From Hyphomicrobiales bacterium (GTDB lineage: Bacteria > Pseudomonadota > Alphaproteobacteria > Rhizobiales > Kaistiaceae), in contig JAFKKF010000014.1 of assembly GCA_017305635.1 (NCBI GenBank), positions 81,443 to 145,442 of the forward strand: a stretch of DNA of 64,000 nt, read 5' to 3'. Shown here piece after piece: positions 10,492 to 22,372 of the stretch. Made by a program: the position numbers and the translations under genes. Each line of letters starts with the position of its first letter. Position 1 is the stretch's first letter. The notes under the pieces were generated by a model that was given only the letters and a program-made list of their open reading frames with translations, did not search any database and was not told the DNA's origin.

Positions 10492-11238
10492 TCAGGGCGT
10501 GCCGGCAATGATGCCGAGGAAGTCGGCGGCCTTGAGGCTGGCGCCGCCGACGAGCGCCCCGTCGACATTGGGGAGGGCGAGGATTTCCCTGGCATTGCCG
10601 GGCTTGACGGAGCCGCCGTACTGGATGCGGATGCCGGCGGCCTCCGGGCCGAAGCGGTTGGTCAGGCGCGCCCGGATATGGGCATGGGCGGCGATGATGT
10701 CGTCGGAGGAGGCGGTGAGACCGGTGCCGATCGCCCATACCGGCTCGTAGGCGATTACGAGGTTGGCGGCATCGGCCTTGTCCGGCACGGAGCCCCAGAG
10801 CTGCTGCTCGAGGACGTCGAGCGTCTGGTCCGATTCGCGCTGGGCTTTGGTCTCGCCGATGCAGAGGATGGCGAGAAGGCCGGCGCGCCAGGCGGCCTCG
10901 GCCTTGGCGCGCACCAGGGCGTCGGTCTCGCCGTGGTCGGTGCGGCGCTCGGAATGGCCGACGATCACCAGCTTGCCGCCGGCATCGGCGACCATCTCGG
11001 CCGAGATGTCGCCGGTATGGGCGCCGGAGGCGTCGATGGCGCAATCCTGCCCGCCGAAGAGGAGGTTGCCGTCGTTGAGGGTCCAGGCCGCCTCGGCGAG
11101 CAGGGTGGCCGGCGGGCAGATCGCCACGTCGCAGCGCGCATCGGCAATGCCAGCCTTGATGGCGCGCAGCTCGTCGAGCGACTTGCGCAGGCCGTTCATC
11201 TTCCAGTTCCCGGCAATCAGCTGCCTCAAGCGTGCCAT
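10492..11238 (-). CDS. tpiA: Triose-phosphate isomerase
   Basis: Interconverts dihydroxyacetone phosphate and glyceraldehyde 3-phosphate in glycolysis and gluconeogenesis. 248 residues. The phosphate-binding and catalytic residues are all visible: Asn-x-Lys in AGNWKMN (residues 9-15), the catalytic histidine in VGHSERR, the catalytic glutamate in [10 protein letters not shown] and the phosphate loop GGSVKPGN. The start at 11238 has a good ribosome-binding site (GGAAG); the longer frame upstream is only open sequence. Divergent from ppiD across 209 bases. Confidence 0.96.
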   Translation of the reverse strand: MARLRQLIAGNWKMNGLRKSLDELRAIKAGIADARCDVAICPPATLLAEAAWTLNDGNLLFGGQDCAIDASGAHTGDISAEMVADAGGKLVIVGHSERRTDHGETDALVRAKAEAAWRAGLLAILCIGETKAQRESDQTLDVLEQQLWGSVPDKADAANLVIAYEPVWAIGTGLTASSDDIIAAHAHIRARLTNRFGPEAAGIRIQYGGSVKPGNAREILALPNVDGALVGGASLKAADFLGIIAGTP

Positions 11239-11447
11239 GGCGACTTCCTTCCCCGATCTTGATGGTGGCGGACGGGTAACAGAGGCGGCGGAAGAGTCAA
11301 ACTTCCTTTTCGCCCCGGAAATGCCGGAAAAGCCTTCGAAACGTTCATTTTCACGCGCCTTGCGGGCAGGTGGCCCGCTCCCTATTATCCGCGCGCCAAA
11401 ATGAGGGGCGCCAGCTTGTCGCAGCCCCGTGTCTCCAAGAGGTTCTG

Positions 11448-13349
11448 ATGCTCGACGCACTCCGCAAAGGTGCCGGCGGATGGTTGGCCCAGCTTATGAT
11501 CGCCGCGCTGGTGATCGCTTTCGCGGTGTGGGGCGTGTCCGACGTGTTCACCGGCTTCCGGGGCGATACCGTCGCCACGATCGGGCGCACGAGCATCACG
11601 ATCCCCGAGTTCCAGCGGCAGTACGAGACGACGAAGCGCCAGTTCAGCCAGCAGATCGGCCAGCCGATCACCGACGAGCAGGCGCGCATGTTCGGCATCC
11701 CGCAGCAGGTCCTCAGCCAGCTGGTCTCGAGCGCGACGCTCGACGATGCGGCGCGCTCGCTCGGCCTTGGCATCTCCAACAAGACACTCGCCGACCAGAT
11801 CCGCGACGATCCGGCCTTCAAGGGGCCGAACGGCACCTTCGACCGGCTGCAGTTCGGCCAGATCCTGCAGCAGGCGGGCTATACGGAGGCGCAATATGTC
11901 GCCTACCTGCGCGGCAGCTACCTGCGCCGCCAGATCGCCGACGGCCTTGGCGGGGGCGAGACCGTTCCCGACGCCTACATGGAAGCGCTGCACGAGTACC
12001 AGACCGACAAGCGCAACATCAGCTACGTGATCGTGACCGCCGCCATGGCGGGCGAGGTCCCGGCGCCGACCGACGCGGACCTGCAGAAGTATTTCGAGGC
12101 CCACAAGGCCGACTGGAAGGCGCCGGAATATCGCGCCGTCAGCTATGTGGCGATGACGCCGGCGGACCTCGCCAAGCCCGACGAGGTCTCGGACGACGAG
12201 GCCAAGAAGGCCTATGATGCCCAGGCTGCGCGCTTCACCACGCCGGAGACGCGCAAGGTCGAGCAGATCGTCTTCAAGGACAAGGCGGATGCCGATGCCG
12301 CGGCGGCGGCGCTTGCCGGCGGCAAGACCTTCGACGACCTGCTCGCCGAGCGCAACCTGAAGCCGGCGGACGTCGACCTCGGGGTGATCACCAAGGACAA
12401 GCTCATCGACCCGGCGGTCGCCGAGGCGACCTTCGGCCTCGCGGCGCCGGGCGTCAGCCCGGTCATTGCCGGCCGCTTCGGCCCGGTCATGGTGCGGGTC
12501 AGCCAGATCACGCCGGCGGTGACGAAGAGCTTCGACGAGGTGAAGGCGGACCTGAAGAAGGAGATCGCCACGCAGCGCGCCACGCAGGAAGTCACCGACC
12601 AGCACGACGTGATCGAGGATGCCCGCGCCGGCGGCGAGACGCTGGCCGAGGTGGCGCAGAAATACGGGCTGAAGCTGGTCACGCTCGCCGCCCTCGACAA
12701 GGAGGGCAAGGACAAGGACGGCAAGGACGTGCCGGGCCTGCCGGCGGGGCTCACCAGCGCCGCCTTCGATACCGATGTCGGCCTCGAGAACGCGCCGCTC
12801 GCCGTCGGCGGTGGCGGCTATGTCTGGTACGACGTGACGGCGGTCACCCAGGCGCGCGACCGCGAGCTGTCCGAGGTCAAGGACAAGATCGCCGAGGCCT
12901 GGAAGCGCGAGCAGGTCGAGGAGAAGCTGACCGCCAAGGCCAACGACCTCCGCGACCGGCTGCAGAAGGGCGAGGACATCGCCAAGGCGGCGGGCGATCT
13001 CGGCGCCGAGGTGAAGACCGTGAGCGACATCACGCGCTCGACCAAGGCGAGCGGCGACCTCACCCAGGCGGCGATCCTGGGTACGTTCTCCGGGCCGAAG
13101 GGCACGGCGGCGGTCGCCGCCGGCGCGGCCGACCAGACCAAGGTCGTGCTCGTGGTAACGGCTTCCGAGGTGCCGCCCTATTTCTCGGACGCGCCGGACA
13201 TGGCGCAGGCGAAGTCGCAGCTCGCCGACCAGCTGAGCAATGACTTCCTCACCGGCTACATGACCCAGCTGCAGGCCGAGCTCGGCGGGGTGTCGGTCAA
13301 CCAGGCGGCGCTTGCCCAGGCGATCGGCGCCACCCAGCCGGGAAGCTGA
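11448..13349 (+). CDS. ppiD: Membrane-anchored periplasmic chaperone PpiD
   Basis: Peptidyl-prolyl isomerase-like chaperone anchored in the inner membrane, working with the Sec translocon on exported proteins. 633 residues from the ATG at 11448 (AAGAGG just upstream). One N-terminal membrane helix (about 12-32, [18 protein letters not shown]), then a SurA-N-like helical region, a rotamase (PPIC) domain near residues 240-360 that is divergent from active parvulins, and a C-terminal helical part. It precedes trpE by ten bases, an arrangement I remember in Rhizobiales, so trpE is probably translated from the ppiD transcript. Confidence 0.93.
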   Translation: MLDALRKGAGGWLAQLMIAALVIAFAVWGVSDVFTGFRGDTVATIGRTSITIPEFQRQYETTKRQFSQQIGQPITDEQARMFGIPQQVLSQLVSSATLDDAARSLGLGISNKTLADQIRDDPAFKGPNGTFDRLQFGQILQQAGYTEAQYVAYLRGSYLRRQIADGLGGGETVPDAYMEALHEYQTDKRNISYVIVTAAMAGEVPAPTDADLQKYFEAHKADWKAPEYRAVSYVAMTPADLAKPDEVSDDEAKKAYDAQAARFTTPETRKVEQIVFKDKADADAAAAALAGGKTFDDLLAERNLKPADVDLGVITKDKLIDPAVAEATFGLAAPGVSPVIAGRFGPVMVRVSQITPAVTKSFDEVKADLKKEIATQRATQEVTDQHDVIEDARAGGETLAEVAQKYGLKLVTLAALDKEGKDKDGKDVPGLPAGLTSAAFDTDVGLENAPLAVGGGGYVWYDVTAVTQARDRELSEVKDKIAEAWKREQVEEKLTAKANDLRDRLQKGEDIAKAAGDLGAEVKTVSDITRSTKASGDLTQAAILGTFSGPKGTAAVAAGAADQTKVVLVVTASEVPPYFSDAPDMAQAKSQLADQLSNDFLTGYMTQLQAELGGVSVNQAALAQAIGATQPGS

Positions 13350-13359
13350 CGAAGGCACC

Positions 13360-14874
13360 ATGCTCGTCGAACCCGCCGAACCGGAATTCGCCCGCCGCTA
13401 CGGGGCCGGGGAGGCGCAGGTCGTGTGGACGCGCCTCGTCGCCGACCTCGAGACGCCGGTCTCGGCCATGCTCAAGCTGTCGGCCGGGCGCCACAACTGC
13501 TTCCTCCTCGAATCGGTCGAGGGCGGGGCGGTGCGCGGCCGCTATTCGATCATCGGGATCGAGCCCGACCTGATCTTCCGCGCCGCGGGGGCGAAGGCCG
13601 AGGTCAATACCGACCCGCGCGGCAATCCGGACCGCTTCGAGGCGATGGCCGAGCCGACGCTGAGGGCGCTGCGCAAGGTGATCGCGGAATCGCGCATCCA
13701 CCTGCCGGATGGGCTGCCGCCCATGTCGGCGGGCGTCTTCGGCTATCTCGGCTATGACATGGTCCGCCAGATGGAGGAGCTCGGCCCTCCCAACCCGGAC
13801 CCGCTCGGCTTCCCCGATTCGGTGTTCCTGCGGCCGACGATCATCGTCGTATTCGACGCCGTGCGCGACGAGATCACCATCGTCACGCCGGTCAGGCCGG
13901 CGGCGGGCGTGAGCGCGGCCCAGGCGCTGCAGCGCGCGGTCGACCGACTGACGCTGGCGGTCGACGCGCTCGACGCGCCGCTCGACAAGTCCGCCGACCA
14001 GGCCGAGATCGACCCGGACGTGCTGGTAGTCTCCAACACTCCGCGCGAGACCTATCTCGACATGGTCCGGAAGGCGAAGGACTACATCGCCGCCGGCGAC
14101 ATATTCCAGGTGGTGCTGTCGCAGCGCTTCGAGGCGCCGTTCGCGTTGCCGCCCTTCGCGCTCTACCGGGCGCTGAGGCGGGTGAACCCGTCGCCGTTCC
14201 TCTATTTCCTCGATTTCGGCGGCTTCGCGGTGGCGGGCTCGAGCCCGGAGATCCTGGTCAGGGTGCGCGACGGCGAGGTCAACATCCGCCCGATCGCCGG
14301 CACGCGGCCGCGCGGCGAGACGCCGGAGCAGGACCGCAGGCTCACCGCGGAGCTGCTCGCCGATCCGAAGGAGCTGGCCGAGCACCTGATGCTCCTCGAC
14401 CTCGGCCGCAACGACGTCGGCCGGGTGGCCGAAATCGGCACGGTGAAGGTCACCGACAAGTTCTTCCCCGAATATTACAGCCACGTCATCCACATCGTCT
14501 CCAACGTGGTCGGCAAGCTCGATCCGGCGAACGACATGCTGGATGCGCTCGCGGCCGGCTTCCCGGCGGGCACCGTGTCGGGCGCGCCGAAGGTCCGCGC
14601 CATGGAGATCATCGACGAGCTCGAGCTCGAGAAACGCGGCATCTATGCCGGCTGCGTCGGCTATTTCTCGGCCGATGGTGCCATGGATTCGTGCATCGTG
14701 CTGCGCACCTCGATCGTCAAGGACGGCAGGATGTACGTGCAATCGGGCGCCGGCATCGTTGCCGACTCGGTGCCCGAAAGCGAGCACAACGAATGCGTGG
14801 CAAAGGCGAGGGCGCTTTTCCGCGCGGCCGAAGAGGCGGTAAGGTTCGCCTCGGCGGTCGGTAGAGGCCAGTGA
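13360..14874 (+). CDS. trpE: Anthranilate synthase component I
   Basis: Makes anthranilate from chorismate with ammonia from TrpG, the committed step of tryptophan synthesis. 504 residues. The N-terminal half carries the tryptophan-binding element (LLESVEGG near residues 49-56); the C-terminal chorismate-binding domain has PIAGTRPRG, LLDLGRNDVGRVAE and GTVSGAPKVRAME. The ATG at 13360 sits behind GAAGG, ten bases after the ppiD stop, leaving no room for a leader peptide and attenuator here. Separate from trpG, unlike the fused trpEG of Rhizobiaceae. Confidence 0.96.
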   Translation: MLVEPAEPEFARRYGAGEAQVVWTRLVADLETPVSAMLKLSAGRHNCFLLESVEGGAVRGRYSIIGIEPDLIFRAAGAKAEVNTDPRGNPDRFEAMAEPTLRALRKVIAESRIHLPDGLPPMSAGVFGYLGYDMVRQMEELGPPNPDPLGFPDSVFLRPTIIVVFDAVRDEITIVTPVRPAAGVSAAQALQRAVDRLTLAVDALDAPLDKSADQAEIDPDVLVVSNTPRETYLDMVRKAKDYIAAGDIFQVVLSQRFEAPFALPPFALYRALRRVNPSPFLYFLDFGGFAVAGSSPEILVRVRDGEVNIRPIAGTRPRGETPEQDRRLTAELLADPKELAEHLMLLDLGRNDVGRVAEIGTVKVTDKFFPEYYSHVIHIVSNVVGKLDPANDMLDALAAGFPAGTVSGAPKVRAMEIIDELELEKRGIYAGCVGYFSADGAMDSCIVLRTSIVKDGRMYVQSGAGIVADSVPESEHNECVAKARALFRAAEEAVRFASAVGRGQ

Positions 14875-14890
14875 ACAGAAGGGTGACGCC

Positions 14891-15280
14891 ATGAGACTGT
14901 TCGTAGCCTGCGCTTTCCTCGGATTGGGTGCGGCTCTCGCCTCGGGCAGCGCCCGGGCGGCAGACGACCAGACCTGCACGACGATGACGACGATCGCGAC
15001 CGCGATCGGCAAGGCCAACGGGACCATGATCGACAAGGTCACCAAGCAGGAATCGGTGGCCGCCGACTGCGCCGCCAAGGTCTTCGCGGTGAAGTGGTCG
15101 ATCAACGTGCCCTCGACCCAGATGAAGCCCGACTGGGTGACGCTGGTGAAGGGCAATATCGAGGCGAGCATCTGCCGCGACATGGACTTCATGGGCGCGA
15201 TGGAAGCCGGCTGGAAGATATCGCTCGGCTGGACGCTTGCCGACGGCAAGACGGCCGACGCGGAAGTCAATTGCAACTGA
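14891..15280 (+). CDS. Exported four-cysteine protein A, inside trp operon
   Basis: 129 residues. Residues 1-23 are a Sec signal peptide ending in ARA-ADD. The mature protein has four cysteines that line up with the next gene product (15328-15720), together with shared motifs MIDKVTKQE, DC-x2-KV, KGNIE and AGWK, so the two are tandem paralogues. I do not recognise the family. Its start region AAGGGTGACGCCATG is nearly identical to that of its paralogue. It begins 17 bases after trpE, so it is likely co-transcribed with the trp genes. No link to tryptophan synthesis is evident from sequence. Confidence 0.8.
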   Translation: MRLFVACAFLGLGAALASGSARAADDQTCTTMTTIATAIGKANGTMIDKVTKQESVAADCAAKVFAVKWSINVPSTQMKPDWVTLVKGNIEASICRDMDFMGAMEAGWKISLGWTLADGKTADAEVNCN

Positions 15281-15327
15281 TGCTGCCGCCCGCCCCGGGA
15301 CGGATTCCTCAAGACAAGGGTGACGCC

Positions 15328-15720
15328 ATGAACCGCTTTCTCCTCGCCTCCGCGGCGGTTGCCGCGCTCGCCTTCGTCGCCGTTCCCGCGCGCGCCGACG
15401 ATGATGCCGACCTGTGCAAGTACATGCAGGACGTCGCCGCCGGCGCGAACCAGCAGCAGGGCAAGATGATCGACCAGATCACCAAGGGCGAGGAAGCGAC
15501 CACCGACTGCGACGGGAAGGTGCTGTCGCTCGCCTGGAGCGTGACGGTCGGCACCGACAAGCTCAATCCGGGCTGGGGCGAGTCGCTGAAGGGCAACATC
15601 GAGAAGATCGCCTGCGGCGACGCGGGCGTGAAGAAGGCGCTCGACGCCGGCTGGAAGGTGAAGGTGACCTGGACCCCGGCCTCGGGCGACCCCTATTCCG
15701 GGGAAGTCAGCTGCCCATGA
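15328..15720 (+). CDS. Exported four-cysteine protein B, inside trp operon
   Basis: 130 residues; signal peptide 1-23 (ending ARA-DDD). Paralogue of the preceding gene: MIDQITKGE, TDCDGKV, LKGNIE, AGWKVKV and EVSC match the corresponding parts of A, and all four cysteines are kept, suggesting two conserved disulfides in the periplasm. Its TGA stop overlaps the trpG ATG (ATGA), so translation of trpG is probably coupled to this gene. That coupling makes it part of the trp transcription unit whatever its function. Confidence 0.8.
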   Translation: MNRFLLASAAVAALAFVAVPARADDDADLCKYMQDVAAGANQQQGKMIDQITKGEEATTDCDGKVLSLAWSVTVGTDKLNPGWGESLKGNIEKIACGDAGVKKALDAGWKVKVTWTPASGDPYSGEVSCP

Positions 15721-16325
15721 TCCTCGTCATCGATAACTACGATTCCTTCACCTACAACCTCGTCCATTTCCTCGGCGAACTGGGCGCGAAGCTGCTCGTG
15801 AAGCGGAACGACAAGATCACGGTGGAGGAGGCGATCGCGCTCCGTCCGGAGGGGATCGTCATCTCCCCTGGGCCGTGCACGCCCGACGATGCCGGCATCA
15901 TCGTGCCGCTCATCGCGAGGGCCGGCGCGGACATCCCGATCCTCGGCGTCTGCCTCGGCCACCAGGCGATCGGGCAGGTCTATGGCGGCAAGGTGGTGCG
16001 TGCGCCGAAGCTGATGCACGGCAAGCTGAGCGAGATCCGGCACACCGGCCGCTCGGTCTTCCGCGGCATCAACAATTCCTTCCAGGCGACGCGCTACCAC
16101 TCGCTGATGATTGCGCCGGAGACGATGCCCGAGAGCCTCGAGGTGACGGCGCATTCGACCGATGACGGCGTCGTCATGGGGGTCATGCACCGCAGCCATC
16201 CGGTACACGGCGTGCAGTTCCATCCGGAGAGCATCGCCTCCGAGCACGGCCACCAGATCCTGAGGAACTTCCTCGACATCGCTTCCGCCTGGAACGCCAA
16301 GCACCGCGTGCCGGAGCCGGCATGA
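15717..16325 (+). CDS. trpG: Anthranilate synthase component II (glutamine amidotransferase)
   Basis: Provides ammonia from glutamine to TrpE; in some bacteria the same subunit also serves PabB. 202 residues. Class I amidotransferase: opening [16 protein letters not shown], nucleophile Cys in [11 protein letters not shown] near residue 80, catalytic His-x-Glu in [10 protein letters not shown] near residue 170. Starts on the ATGA overlap with the upstream exported-protein gene and ends in an ATGA overlap with trpD, indicating tight translational coupling. Confidence 0.96.
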   Translation: MILVIDNYDSFTYNLVHFLGELGAKLLVKRNDKITVEEAIALRPEGIVISPGPCTPDDAGIIVPLIARAGADIPILGVCLGHQAIGQVYGGKVVRAPKLMHGKLSEIRHTGRSVFRGINNSFQATRYHSLMIAPETMPESLEVTAHSTDDGVVMGVMHRSHPVHGVQFHPESIASEHGHQILRNFLDIASAWNAKHRVPEPA

Positions 16326-17341
16326 GCGCGGCGGACTTCAAGGCGCTGATCGGCAAGGTGGCCGGCGGCAAGGCACTGACGCGCGCCGAGGCCGAGCAGG
16401 CCTTCGACGTGATGATGTCGGGCGAGGCGACGCCGTCGCAGATGGGCGCCTTCCTGATGGCGCTGCGCGTGCGCGGCGAGACCGTCGACGAAATCACCGG
16501 CGCCGTCGCCACCATGCGCGCGAAGGTCCTGCCGGTGGAGGCGCCGGCCGACGCGGTCGACGTGGTCGGCACCGGCGGCGACGCGGTCGGCACCTACAAC
16601 ATATCGACTACGACGGCCTTCGTCGTCGCGGGCGCGGGCGTTCCGGTCGCCAAGCACGGCAACCGCGCGCTCTCGTCCAAGTCGGGCGCAGCGGACGTGC
16701 TGACGGCGCTCGGGGTCAAGATCGACCTGCCGCCCGAGACGATCGCGCGGTGCATCCGCGAGGCCGGCATCGGCTTCATGTTCGCGCCGGCGCATCATTC
16801 GGCGATGAAGCATGTCGGGCCGACGCGGGTCGAGCTCGGCACGCGCACGATCTTCAACATCCTCGGGCCGCTCGCCAATCCGGCCGGGGTCAGGCGCATG
16901 CTGGTCGGCGTGTTCAGCCCGCAATGGGTCGAGCCGATCGCGGTGGCGCTGAAGGACCTCGGCGCGGAATCGGCCTGGGTGGTGCACGGGGCCGGCGGCG
17001 TGGACGAGATGTCGCTCGCCGGCGCCACCAAGGTCGCGGCGCTGCGCAACGGCACGGTGACCAGCTTCGACATCACGCCCGCCGAGGCGGGCCTCGACGT
17101 GGCGCCCCTCGATGCCATCAAGGGCGGCGACGCGGCCCACAATGCCGAGGCGCTCCGCGAGGTGCTCGCCGGGGCGCGGGGACCCTATCGCGACACGGTG
17201 CTCCTCAATGCCGGGGCGGCGCTGGTCGTCGCCGGCCGGGCAGGGGATATCCACCAGGGCATCCGGCTCGCCACCTTCTCCATCGACCAGGGCCACGCGC
17301 GCGCGCATCTCGACCGGCTCATCTCGGTCTCCAACGGGTGA
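16322..17341 (+). CDS. trpD: Anthranilate phosphoribosyltransferase
   Basis: Transfers phosphoribose from PRPP to anthranilate, second step of tryptophan synthesis. 339 residues, usual length. The glycine-rich PRPP loop [14 protein letters not shown] is near residues 80-93, followed by [15 protein letters not shown] and the Mg-binding DEMSL region near 223. Overlaps the trpG stop by four bases and precedes trpC by four. Confidence 0.97.
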   Translation: MSAADFKALIGKVAGGKALTRAEAEQAFDVMMSGEATPSQMGAFLMALRVRGETVDEITGAVATMRAKVLPVEAPADAVDVVGTGGDAVGTYNISTTTAFVVAGAGVPVAKHGNRALSSKSGAADVLTALGVKIDLPPETIARCIREAGIGFMFAPAHHSAMKHVGPTRVELGTRTIFNILGPLANPAGVRRMLVGVFSPQWVEPIAVALKDLGAESAWVVHGAGGVDEMSLAGATKVAALRNGTVTSFDITPAEAGLDVAPLDAIKGGDAAHNAEALREVLAGARGPYRDTVLLNAGAALVVAGRAGDIHQGIRLATFSIDQGHARAHLDRLISVSNG

Positions 17342-17345
17342 CGTG

Positions 17346-18140
17346 ATGGCCGATATCCTCACCACGATCGAAGCGAGCAAGCGCAAGGAGATCGAGGCCG
17401 CGAAGGCCGCCGTGCCGCTCGACGAGATGAAGCGGCGCGCCGCCAACCAGCCGATCCCGCGCGGCTTCCTCAAGGCCATCCGCCGGACGCTCGACGCGCG
17501 CGAGCCGGCGCTGATCGCCGAGATCAAGAAGGCGAGCCCGTCGAAGGGCCTGATCCGCGACGATTTCGATCCGCCGGCATTGGCCAGGGCCTACGAGAAG
17601 GGCGGGGCGACCTGCCTCTCCATCCTCACCGACGCTCCCTTCTTCCAGGGCGCGCCGGAATACCTGGTGGCGGCACGGGCGACCTGCGACCTGCCGGTGC
17701 TCCGCAAGGATTTCCTCTACGAGCCCTATCAGGTCTACGAGGCCCGGGCGATGGGCGCGGACTGCATCCTCATCATCATGGCGGCGCTCAGCGACGAAGC
17801 GGCGCGCGAGATCGAGGAGACGGCGATCAACCTCGGCATGGACGTGCTGGTCGAGGTTCATAACGAGGAGGAGCTGCATCGCGGGCTCCAGCTCTCCTCG
17901 CGGCTGATCGGCATCAACAACCGCGACCTGAAGACCTTCGAGACGTCGCTTGCCGTCAGCGAGCGCCTGGCGCCGCGCGTGCCGCGCGACCGGACGCTGG
18001 TCGGGGAAAGCGGGATATTCACACCCGCGGACCTTGCGAGGCTGGCGCGGGTCGGGATTCGCACCTATCTGGTCGGCGAAAGCCTGATGCGCGAGTCGGA
18101 TGTCGCGGCGGCCACGGCGAAATTGCTGGGGCGGCGGTGA
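17346..18140 (+). CDS. trpC: Indole-3-glycerol phosphate synthase
   Basis: Ring-closing step that forms indole-3-glycerol phosphate in tryptophan synthesis. 264 residues, a TIM barrel. Visible family motifs are [10 protein letters not shown] near residues 59-68, VLRKDF near 117, INNRDLKTF near 190 and GESGIFTP near 220. Start at 17346 (GTGATG context, four bases past trpD). It ends the trp cluster here; in the remembered Rhizobiales order it would be followed by moaC, but here pyrG follows after 176 bases. Confidence 0.97.
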   Translation: MADILTTIEASKRKEIEAAKAAVPLDEMKRRAANQPIPRGFLKAIRRTLDAREPALIAEIKKASPSKGLIRDDFDPPALARAYEKGGATCLSILTDAPFFQGAPEYLVAARATCDLPVLRKDFLYEPYQVYEARAMGADCILIIMAALSDEAAREIEETAINLGMDVLVEVHNEEELHRGLQLSSRLIGINNRDLKTFETSLAVSERLAPRVPRDRTLVGESGIFTPADLARLARVGIRTYLVGESLMRESDVAAATAKLLGRR

Positions 18141-18310
18141 CGGTCTCGGACCGGATCCGAAGTCGGTTTTGAGCGGAGCGGGTCATTCCTCACAACGTCG
18201 ATCGTGGGGTAGAGAGGGCGGCGCGCCCCGATCGGACGGCGGGGAGGGGTTTTGATTCACCCAGCCGTCAGGTATTCGGTACCGAATCATCCAGCGAGCG
18301 GTTAAGGTAG

Positions 18311-20652
<2,342 letters not shown>

Positions 20653-20834
20653 AAGGGTGCCCTCCGATTCACCCGTCCCAGTCTAAGTCCTATTCGCCGC
20701 CTGCAAACAGGGAGCTTCACGGGCCCCAGGAACCGGGTCCACCGCCTCGTACCGTCGCCGGCACCTCGCGTCCGCGGGCCTTTCCCCTGCTATAGTCTGC
20801 CCCGGGGCGGCGTGAATCGCCCAGGGGCCAGTAC

Positions 20835-22253
20835 ATGCGTTTCATCCAGCCGGATCTGCCGCTCGTTTGGCTGACGCGCTCGCGGCTGTCTCCCTATGCC
20901 TGGATCCTGATCCTGTGGGCGCTGCTGGTCGTGCCCGGCGTCTTCCTCGTCGGCGCGCACTACGACGAGGGGACCACGATCGGCCTCGCCCGCGGCGCCT
21001 TCCAGGACGGGCACTGGCTGGCCCCGCACCTCTACGGCTACCGCGTCGCCGAACGCCCGGCGCTGGTGTCGTGGCTGCTCGGCGTGGTCGGCCTCGTCTT
21101 CGGGGATTTCGATCTCTGGGTCGGCCGGCTGCCGGCGGTCGGGGCGCTGCTCGGCGGGGCGATGCTCGTCTACTGGTTCGCGCGGCGGGCGGTCGGGCGC
21201 CAGGGTGCCACCTTCGCCGCCGCCTGCCTGCTCCTCTCGCCGATGGTCATCCAGAAGCTGATCACGGCGGAGAATGACGGGGTCGTCTCGATCGTCCTGT
21301 TCGCCGCCTTCGTCGTCTGGTGGATCGGCAATGCGGCGGGCGGCCCGACGCTCGTCCGCTGGGCCGTCATCGGGCTGGTGCTCGCCGTGGCCGGGCTGGT
21401 GGAGGGGCCGCAGCCGCTCGGCCTCTTCTTCCTCGGCGTCGGCCTCTACCTGGTCGTCCGGCGGAAGTGGCGGGAGCTCGCCGGGCTGGCGCTCGCCGCC
21501 CTGATCGCGGCGGTCTTCGTCGGCGGCTGGTACTGGGCCGTCTACCAGCCCGACGATGCCGGGCTCGGCAAGGCGGCGGCAGGCGGTCCAACAGCCGGCG
21601 AATACCTCGCCAACATCCTGCATTTCGCCGGCCAGCTCTGCCTCGAGCTCATGCCGGCGCTGATCCTGGTGGTGCCGCTCGCGATCGACGTCCTGAGGCG
21701 GCGCATCGAGGCCAATCGCGAGCTGGTCCTCGCGCTCCTCGCCTATGCCGTCTCGGGCACGGTCGTGCTCCTGTTCTGGCCTTCGGCCGTGACCCGCCAG
21801 GCGATGCCGATCGTGCCCGCGGTCGCGGTCCTCGGCGGCATCGGCTACCACCATTTCCTCGCGCGCCTGCCGCGCCTCGTGCTCGGCGCGCAGATCGTCG
21901 CCGGCGGGCTGCTCGTCTACGTACTCGTCCTCAACTGGGTGGTGATGCCGCTCTTCCCGGCCGCCTTCAGCCTCAATGCCGACACGGCGCAGCCGATCGT
22001 CGCGGCGATCGTCGAGCGGCCGGCGCCGGTCTATGTGGTGGGCACGGCCGTCAACCGCGACGTCCTGTTCTACCTGCCCAAGCCCCGCCTCGTCAGCGTC
22101 GACCAGCTGGCGCAGGCGAAGCCGCCCTTCTGGGCGATCGTCACCCGCGACGACGAGCGCGACCTGCAGGTCGCCCGGCCGGACCTTGCCATCGGCCTGC
22201 GGCTGGAAATCCCGAAGGCGAAAGCGCGGCTCGTCGAGGTCACCAAGCCCTGA
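20835..22253 (+). CDS. GT39/ArnT-like membrane glycosyltransferase
   Basis: 472 residues with about ten hydrophobic helices and a short soluble C-terminal domain (from about residue 375). The acidic pair in HYDEGTT near residue 44, in the first periplasmic loop, matches the catalytic D-E motif of PMT/ArnT enzymes, which transfer sugars from polyprenyl phosphate to lipid A or proteins in the inner membrane. Substrate cannot be told. A TATAGT lies at 20791-20796, 44 bases before the start, but I see no convincing -35. Confidence 0.8.
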   Translation: MRFIQPDLPLVWLTRSRLSPYAWILILWALLVVPGVFLVGAHYDEGTTIGLARGAFQDGHWLAPHLYGYRVAERPALVSWLLGVVGLVFGDFDLWVGRLPAVGALLGGAMLVYWFARRAVGRQGATFAAACLLLSPMVIQKLITAENDGVVSIVLFAAFVVWWIGNAAGGPTLVRWAVIGLVLAVAGLVEGPQPLGLFFLGVGLYLVVRRKWRELAGLALAALIAAVFVGGWYWAVYQPDDAGLGKAAAGGPTAGEYLANILHFAGQLCLELMPALILVVPLAIDVLRRRIEANRELVLALLAYAVSGTVVLLFWPSAVTRQAMPIVPAVAVLGGIGYHHFLARLPRLVLGAQIVAGGLLVYVLVLNWVVMPLFPAAFSLNADTAQPIVAAIVERPAPVYVVGTAVNRDVLFYLPKPRLVSVDQLAQAKPPFWAIVTRDDERDLQVARPDLAIGLRLEIPKAKARLVEVTKP

Positions 22254-22372
22254 CGGCTTCCCCGGATTTGTCCCGCGGAAGCCGCAATCCCTCCCGTTTC
22301 CAGCCAACCATCCGACAAAGAGCGCGCTCAAGAATGCGAGCGTGCCGGGGGGCGCAACGCGGGAGGACGGCC

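Noticed and set aside
11385..15312. Very long minus-strand open frames opposite ppiD and trpE
   Set aside because: They mirror codon bias of high-GC genes (Arg/Asp/His-rich, no motif) and overlap well-supported genes.
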